Source: Clostridia bacterium
GTDB lineage: Bacteria; Bacillota; Clostridia; Oscillospirales; SIG627
DNA length: 9,897 bases
Direction of reading: 5' to 3'
Assembly: GCA_017408325.1 (NCBI GenBank)
Contig: JAFQUW010000058.1
Coordinates: 1 to 9,897 of the forward strand
The notes below the pieces were generated by a model. That model was not told the origin of the DNA. It saw only the letters and a program-made list of their open reading frames with translations, and searched no databases. Positions 6,170-9,897 of this stretch are shown here, in pieces. A program made the translations under genes and the position numbers. Each line of letters opens with the position of its first letter. Within the stretch, counting starts at the first letter, position 1.

Positions 6170-6649
6170 TCAGACTTCCCGTTCGTACTGCTTTAAGAAA
6201 GTGAGCATCTCTTCGCTCGGTTCAAAGGAGATGACGGCGCGTTTGTCGATGACGTCATCGAAGACGAAAAGCAGATACACGGCGTCCTTTGCCCCGAGAT
6301 TCTGGCAGAAGTTGTAGCGCAGAGCGTGAGAGGGGGAGTTTTCTTTGTAGGTTTTTTTGGTGTAAAGGGCGAGGATGGAAGAGAGGCTGATGCTGCAAAG
6401 AGCCTCTTCCCGTTTCCCCTGACGGCGGTAGACGAAGAGACTGTCGGCGTCGATCTCGTAACGGTAGGAAGACAGCGAAAAACGGATCGTCAAAAAGAGA
6501 AAGGCTACGGACAGAATTCCGCCCACACCCTGCAGGATCCCGGCATAGGGCAGGACGTTGGAGAGGGCGAAGAAAACGAATGCGAGGCAGATGAGCGGGA
6601 TGCAGACGGCTGAAAGCCGACCGGTTTGGCGAGGGGGCGTGTGTTGCAT
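6170..6649 (-). CDS. Small membrane protein with PH-like (YdbS/bPH2-type) soluble domain, function unknown
   Basis: A 159-residue protein with two adjacent N-terminal transmembrane helices (about 11-30 and 34-56) joined by a very short loop, then a soluble, mostly beta-like region to the end. The segment just after helix 2 (YEIDADSLFVYRR, 64-76), with a later ISLSSILALY, resembles the start of bacterial PH-like domains of the YdbS/bPH2 type. This is a pattern impression, not a domain hit. The end (EPSEEMLTFLKQY) looks like the C-terminal helix of such domains. The start at 6649 is chosen because GGAGG (complement of 6655-6659) sits 5 nt upstream. A longer reading to 6859 would cross the divergent small gene and adds a low-complexity, basic leader. 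The gene converges on the polysaccharide operon and shares its terminator. Confidence 0.7.
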   Translation of the reverse strand: MQHTPPRQTGRLSAVCIPLICLAFVFFALSNVLPYAGILQGVGGILSVAFLFLTIRFSLSSYRYEIDADSLFVYRRQGKREEALCSISLSSILALYTKKTYKENSPSHALRYNFCQNLGAKDAVYLLFVFDDVIDKRAVISFEPSEEMLTFLKQYEREV

Positions 6650-6654
6650 AGAAA
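6626..6654 (+). promoter_or_regulatory. Candidate weak promoter for the small-gene trio
   Basis: TTGGCG (6626-6631) and TAGAAA (6649-6654) are 17 bp apart, each matching 4 of 6 consensus positions, and would start transcription near 6661 for the gene at 6706. The site lies inside the start of the divergent gene. No better candidate was seen in the 56-bp gap. An 8-bp direct repeat TTGCATAG (6644-6651 and 6670-6677) overlaps it. Confidence 0.3.
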
Positions 6655-6705
6655 CCTCCGAAGGGTGTATTGCATAGGATGAACAGCAGAAAGGGGGGCG
6701 TATGT

Positions 6706-6957
6706 ATGAATTTGGATCGACGCCGCATGGATGCCATTTTAGAGCAGAGCGACGAGGAACTTTTGCCGCGCGTGCGGGTGGTGATGGACGTACTCGGCCT
6801 GACGCAAGAACAGCGGGATACCTTGCTTTCCGATCTTCCGCTGTTGAGACAGAAGGCACGGGAGGTCAGCGAATTTGACCTGTATCGGGCGCGCTTACTG
6901 CTCGGGGAAGAACAATTGGAAAACTTGATTCGCATTTTGGAGCGTGAGCATGGCTGA
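6706..6957 (+). CDS. Small helical protein of unknown function (first of three)
   Basis: An 83-residue, highly charged, probably all-helical cytoplasmic protein with no signal peptide, membrane helix or cysteine. I do not recognise a named family. The N-terminal part (MDAILEQSDEELLPRVRVVM) and the segment LTQEQRDTLLSDLPLLR suggest two short helical hairpins. A run of Gln/Glu/Leu-rich helix closes the protein. The start at 6706 is preferred over in-frame upstream ATGs because AAGGGGGG (6691-6698) is correctly spaced and the upstream residues look unstructured. Its last 8 bases overlap the next gene, so the two are probably translationally coupled. It is a plausible partner of the following protein. 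Confidence 0.7.
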   Translation: MNLDRRRMDAILEQSDEELLPRVRVVMDVLGLTQEQRDTLLSDLPLLRQKAREVSEFDLYRARLLLGEEQLENLIRILEREHG

Positions 6958-7267
6958 TCTCTCTTCACTCGTCGGAGGATTGATGAAAGATCCGGCATTG
7001 ATCGGAGATCTTCTCGCCTCGCTGAAAGAGGCGAAAGGGGATTCTTCCTCCGTCCCGAAACAGACGGTCTCTCAGTGGGAGGCGGGGAGTCGGCCGGCGG
7101 CTCTTGCGTCGCGGCGCGAGGTGCTTTTATCTGGCCTTAAACCGTATTTGAAAGAGAGAACGTGCACGCGGCTGGACGCCGCTTTGTTTCTCGTCGGGGC
7201 ACTGGAGAGCCTCGGTACGAATGCCAAACCGAATGAAGGAGGACGCGATGTATCCGATGAACGTTGA
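6950..7267 (+). CDS. Small protein of unknown function (second of three)
   Basis: A 105-residue soluble protein with three parts. An N-terminal helix (SSLVGGLMKDPALIGDLL, about 4-21) is followed by a polar linker rich in Ser, Gln and Pro. A C-terminal segment then has the pattern RREVLLSGLKPYLKERTCTR (about 54-73), followed by LDAALFLVGALESLG. From memory, the combination of a helix near 'DPxxxxxLL' and a later 'LL.aLKPYL...R...lD.a' recurs in small unnamed proteins of Clostridia; I could not verify this. ATG 6950 is chosen over the GTG at 6944 because GGAG (6939-6942) lies 7 nt upstream of the ATG but only one base from the GTG. It overlaps the first gene by 8 bp and the third by 20 bp. Confidence 0.65.
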   Translation: MADLSSLVGGLMKDPALIGDLLASLKEAKGDSSSVPKQTVSQWEAGSRPAALASRREVLLSGLKPYLKERTCTRLDAALFLVGALESLGTNAKPNEGGRDVSDER

Positions 7268-7538
7268 CGTTGTTGCCAAGCGCGAAGAGGAGTTTAAACG
7301 AGAACGGCACGCCCCCGAACGAGGGCTCGGGCAGAGTGCCGTTTTGACGGATGGTTCCAATGAGGCGGTGCCGCGTCCGAAAGACTCGGCCTTGCCTTTT
7401 GGGTTGCACCTGAAAGATCACCTTGAATGGGGAACGGAAGAGGTGCTGTTGCTCGGACTGATTCTGTGGCAGGTTTTCTGCGGTGAAAAAGACCTTTTAC
7501 TGATTCTGGTTCTCGTGTTTCTTCTCCTCTTCGACTGA
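7248..7538 (+). CDS. Small protein with hydrophobic C-terminal hairpin, unknown function (third of three)
   Basis: A 96-residue protein. Residues 1 to about 60 are polar and charged, with a basic/acidic N-terminal helix (KREEEFKRER, 11-20) and a Pro/Gly-rich middle. The end is strongly hydrophobic in two stretches, VLLLGLILWQVF and LLLILVLVFLLLF, split by a short CGEKD turn. This could be a membrane hairpin or a single re-entrant anchor, placing the N-terminal part in the cytoplasm. The start at 7248 is set by a strong AAGGAGGA (7236-7243). The start overlaps the second gene by 20 bp. The last 42 bp overlap the convergent wecA/tagO-like gene. No signal peptide or known domain was recognised. 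Confidence 0.65.
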   Translation: MYPMNVDVVAKREEEFKRERHAPERGLGQSAVLTDGSNEAVPRPKDSALPFGLHLKDHLEWGTEEVLLLGLILWQVFCGEKDLLLILVLVFLLLFD

Positions 7539-8654
7539 TTCCTCGCGGGTCTTTAAGAATTCGCCGACCGTCTTTCGGCGGAACAGGATGAAGATGAGGC
7601 AGAGAAGAAAGGTCGCGGTGAAGGCGATGATGCCTGCCGTGACGTATTCTCCGAGGGAAAACATGATCGCGGAGATGCCCAGCATCGAGGAGAAGGAGAG
7701 CAGGAAGATGACGACCTCTTTCTGCTTGAATCCGAATTCCAAAAGACGGTGATGCAGATGCTTGCGATCGGCCTCAAAGGGGCTCTGCTTGTGCAGCACG
7801 CGGCGCACGAACGACAGCGCGGTGTCAAAGAGCGGCAGGGCGAAGATGAGGAAGGGAATGAAGAACGAGTAGACCGCGTCGATCTTGAAGAGTCCCATCA
7901 CCGAGAGGGTGGAGAGGACGAAGCCGAGCGAGAGCGCACCGGAGTCACCCATGAAGATCTTGGCGGGGCTGGTGTTGAAGGGTAAGAAGCCGATGCAGGC
8001 ACTCGCGAGGATGGCAACGAGCATCGGGATCGTGTATTCACCCGTGATGACCGAGCAGATGAGACTGCAGATGAGAAGCGTCACCGAGGAGATCGCGGAG
8101 ACGCCGCAGGCGAGTCCGTCGAGACCGTCGATCAGGTTGACGGCGTTGGTGAGCATCACGATCCAGAAGATCGTCACGACCACGGAGACGGGACCGGAAA
8201 ACTCGATGAGCGTTCCGAAGAAGGTGAACGAATTGATCGTGATCCCACAGGCGACGGGAATGACGGCACAGACGATCTGTCCGAGGAGCTTCATCCACGG
8301 CTTGAGCTGAGCCGTATCGTCCCAGAGACCGAGAAGCATGATGCACAGCGTTCCGAGGAGAAGACCCACGGTCTGCAGCGTCAAGGGACGGTAGAAGATG
8401 AGCACGCCGATGAAAAATGCGGTGAAGATCGCAACCCCGCCGCAGCGTGGCGTCGGCTTGCGGTGGAAGTGGCGCGTGTTGTCGGGGACGTCCACCGCGC
8501 CGATCTTAAAGCCGAGGACACGGGCAAACGGCGTCAGGGCAAAGGACAGAAGCCCCGTGAAGAGCATTGCGGCAACGGCGAGAAAAACGGTCTCGGCGTT
8601 GATGAGGTCGAGCAGTTCGAGAATGCTCGTCTGTTTGAGGACGGTCGGTGCCAT
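7497..8654 (-). CDS. Undecaprenyl-phosphate sugar-1-phosphate transferase (WecA/TagO/MraY superfamily)
   Basis: A 385-residue polytopic membrane enzyme that transfers GlcNAc-1-phosphate (or a related sugar-1-phosphate) from a UDP-sugar to undecaprenyl phosphate, the first step of wall teichoic acid or O-antigen-like glycan synthesis. Hallmarks in order: DVPDNTRHFHRKPTPRCGG (55-73), the Mg-binding WDD (Asp112, Asp113), NAVNLIDGLDG (170-180), KIFMGDSGA (232-240), and the cytoplasmic RKHLHHRL (297-304) typical of GlcNAc-specific members rather than MraY. About ten or eleven helices are expected. After the last helix there is an acidic, Glu/Gln-rich tail (about 368-385), which is the part overlapping the opposite-strand gene. 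The start directly abuts the trpS stop codon with no gap, and its GGAGG lies inside the end of trpS, so translation is coupled. WecA and TagO cannot be told apart here. Confidence 0.93.
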   Translation of the reverse strand: MAPTVLKQTSILELLDLINAETVFLAVAAMLFTGLLSFALTPFARVLGFKIGAVDVPDNTRHFHRKPTPRCGGVAIFTAFFIGVLIFYRPLTLQTVGLLLGTLCIMLLGLWDDTAQLKPWMKLLGQIVCAVIPVACGITINSFTFFGTLIEFSGPVSVVVTIFWIVMLTNAVNLIDGLDGLACGVSAISSVTLLICSLICSVITGEYTIPMLVAILASACIGFLPFNTSPAKIFMGDSGALSLGFVLSTLSVMGLFKIDAVYSFFIPFLIFALPLFDTALSFVRRVLHKQSPFEADRKHLHHRLLEFGFKQKEVVIFLLSFSSMLGISAIMFSLGEYVTAGIIAFTATFLLCLIFILFRRKTVGEFLKTREESVEEEKKHENQNQ

Positions 8655-9668
8655 TTATTTTGCCTCCGGAGTGTAGAAGCCGACCTTGCGGTAGACTTTG
8701 CGCATCGTTTTCGCGGCGCGGCGTGCGGCTTTTTCACGGCCGGCAAGCATGACGCTGTCGAGGTAGGCGCGGTCCGCGGAGATCTCGTCGAAACGGCGGC
8801 GTACCGGTTCGAGCATATCGCACACGGCCTCGCCCACGGCAGTTTTGAAGTCGCCGTAACCGACCCCGTCGAATTCACGCTCGATCGCGGCAAAATCCTT
8901 ACCCGTGCAGCAGGAATAAATGGTCATCAGGTTGGTGATGCCGGGTTTGTCCTCAGAGGCACGCACGCAGTTGTCGCTGTCGGTGACGGCGCGGCGGAAC
9001 TTTTTGATCGTTTCGTCGCGGCTCTCTAAAATGCGGATGAACGCGTTCTGGTTTTCGTCGGATTTCGACATCTTCTTCTCCGGCTCGGCAAGCGACATGA
9101 TGCGCGCACCGTGGGCGGCGTCGGCGATGTACGGCTCGGGCACGACGAAGGTGTCGGAGTAGTTGTGGTTGAATCGCTGAGCGATGTTTCGCGCAAGCTC
9201 AATGTGCTGCTTCTGGTCCGCGCCGACGGGGACGAGATCCGCCTGATAGAGCAGGATGTCCGCCGCCATCAGGACGGGATAGGTGAACAGACCCGCGTTG
9301 ATGTTGTCGGAGTGACGCGCACTTTTGTCCTTAAACTGTGTCATACGGGAAAGCTCGCCGTACATCGTCTGACAGCTTAAGACCCAGGAGAGCATTGCGT
9401 GATCCGGCACGTGGCTCTGCACGAAGAGGGTGCTCTTTTCGGGGTCGATGCCGCAGGCAATGTAGAGGGCAAGCGTCGCCTGCGTGCGGCGGCGCAGTTC
9501 TGCGGGGTCCTGGCGCACGGTGATGGCGTGCTGGTCGACCACGCAGAAGAGACAGTCGTAGTCGTTCTGGAGCTTTTCCCAGTTTCTCAGCGCACCGAGG
9601 TAGTTTCCGAGCGTCAGATTACCGGTCGGCTGTGCGCCGGAGAAGATGACTTTTTTCTGTTCGTCCAT
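8655..9668 (-). CDS. trpS: Tryptophanyl-tRNA synthetase
   Basis: A 337-residue class I aminoacyl-tRNA synthetase that charges tRNA-Trp. The HIGH-equivalent region is GAQPTGNLTLGNYLGAL (11-27), with the TxGN form usual for bacterial TrpS. The second signature is KKMSKSDEN (198-206). VGADQ (148-152) and the SARHS/AGLFTYPVLMAAD stretch (116-137) fit the tryptophan and ATP pocket. Length matches the standard bacterial enzyme. The start at 9668 follows TAAGGA (complement of 9675-9680), which overlaps the stop codon of the preceding gene, leaving 9 bp between the genes. No T-box or leader peptide lies in the window. Transcription therefore probably comes from upstream of the aminotransferase, and any tryptophan control would be outside the window. 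Confidence 0.97.
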   Translation of the reverse strand: MDEQKKVIFSGAQPTGNLTLGNYLGALRNWEKLQNDYDCLFCVVDQHAITVRQDPAELRRRTQATLALYIACGIDPEKSTLFVQSHVPDHAMLSWVLSCQTMYGELSRMTQFKDKSARHSDNINAGLFTYPVLMAADILLYQADLVPVGADQKQHIELARNIAQRFNHNYSDTFVVPEPYIADAAHGARIMSLAEPEKKMSKSDENQNAFIRILESRDETIKKFRRAVTDSDNCVRASEDKPGITNLMTIYSCCTGKDFAAIEREFDGVGYGDFKTAVGEAVCDMLEPVRRRFDEISADRAYLDSVMLAGREKAARRAAKTMRKVYRKVGFYTPEAK

Positions 9669-9677
9669 ATCGTGTCC

Positions 9678-9897
9678 TTATCTGCACTCGTCGAGTGCTT
9701 CTGCGAGAAGTTTGGTACCGATCTCGATCTGGGAGTCGGAGGGCATGGAGTAGTTGAGACGGAAGCCGTTGCTTTGGGCTTCGGTGTCGCACAGGAAGGC
9801 TTCTCCCGGGACGACGGCGAGTTTTTTTGCCACGCAGGCTTGCACAATGGGCTTGGAGGGAGAGCCGTCTTTCGTGTTGCACCAGATGAACAGACCG
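9678..9897 (-). CDS. PLP-dependent aminotransferase class I/II, C-terminal 72 residues (runs off right edge)
   Basis: I translated the minus strand from the window edge to the TAA at 9680-9678, in one open frame. The fragment begins GLFIWCN and continues with KKLAVVPGEAF and GFRLNYSMPSDSQIEIG, then LLAEALDE. This is the small-domain end of fold-type I aminotransferases (family pattern G-hydrophobic-F-W, VxPGxxF, LRLNxS, IExGIxxLA). The Arg in FRLNYS is the one that normally binds the substrate carboxylate. The PLP lysine and the substrate-specific part lie outside the window, so the substrate cannot be named; members related to 2-aminoadipate or aromatic aminotransferases and the enzymatic half of MocR-type regulators are all possible. 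It lies 9 bp upstream of trpS in the same direction. Confidence 0.85.
   Translation of the reverse strand, partial: GLFIWCNTKDGSPSKPIVQACVAKKLAVVPGEAFLCDTEAQSNGFRLNYSMPSDSQIEIGTKLLAEALDECR

Noticed and set aside
6650..6859. Longer N-terminal extension of the minus-strand membrane protein
   Set aside because: A well-placed GGAGG supports the start at 6649. The extension is basic, low in structure and antisense to a better-supported small gene.
6944..6949. GTG at 6944 as start of the second small gene
   Set aside because: The GGAG motif is only one base away from it, but 7 nt from the ATG at 6950.
8463..9029. Plus-strand open frames opposite trpS and the sugar transferase
   Set aside because: Both minus-strand proteins are unambiguous, and the plus-strand products have no family features or proper start signals.

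Overview
The window suggests a chromosome segment of a low-to-mid GC Gram-positive bacterium of the Clostridia/Bacillota type, though GC is fairly high for that group. The reasons are strong AGGAGG-type ribosome binding sites, tightly packed operons, canonical sigma-A promoters with TG-extended -10 boxes, and a Gram-positive-style two-protein BY-kinase module (separate membrane modulator and cytoplasmic kinase) with a PHP-type tyrosine phosphatase. No mobile element, CRISPR array, rRNA or tRNA was seen. The species cannot be named from this sequence alone.

Layout. (1) 1-1096, minus: the N-terminal 365 residues of polyphosphate kinase PPK1, running off the left edge. (2) 1097-1354: a divergent intergenic region with a good promoter for each direction and a roughly 80-nt leader for the rightward operon. 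(3) 1355-6117, plus: a five-gene polysaccharide-type operon, made of a Wzz/CpsC-like tyrosine kinase modulator, a CpsD/CapB-like BY-kinase, a CpsB/YwqE-like PHP phosphatase, a large membrane-bound nucleotide-sugar 4,6-dehydratase (CapD/PglF/WbpM type) and a VanZ-like membrane protein. It ends in a strong bidirectional hairpin terminator (6129-6164). (4) 6170-6649, minus: a small two-helix membrane protein with a PH-like soluble part. (5) 6706-7538, plus: three overlapping small genes of unknown function. (6) 7497-9897, minus: an apparent operon of an aminotransferase (C-terminus only), trpS, and a WecA/TagO-type phosphoglycosyl transferase. The last of these converges with, and overlaps in coding sequence, the third small gene.

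How the genes work together (inference). The kinase, modulator and phosphatase would form a tyrosine-phosphorylation switch controlling synthesis or length of a surface glycan. The dehydratase would make a UDP-4-keto-6-deoxy sugar for that glycan or for a glycoprotein. The WecA/TagO-type enzyme nearby could load the first sugar-1-phosphate on undecaprenyl phosphate. No glycosyltransferase, flippase or polymerase lies in the operon, so these must be elsewhere.

The most unusual feature is a pair of tyrosine-glycine repeat tails. Both the kinase and its membrane modulator end in low-complexity tails with 12 tyrosines each, whereas in the usual system only the kinase carries a C-terminal tyrosine cluster. 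The second point of interest is the overlapping trio of small unknown proteins.
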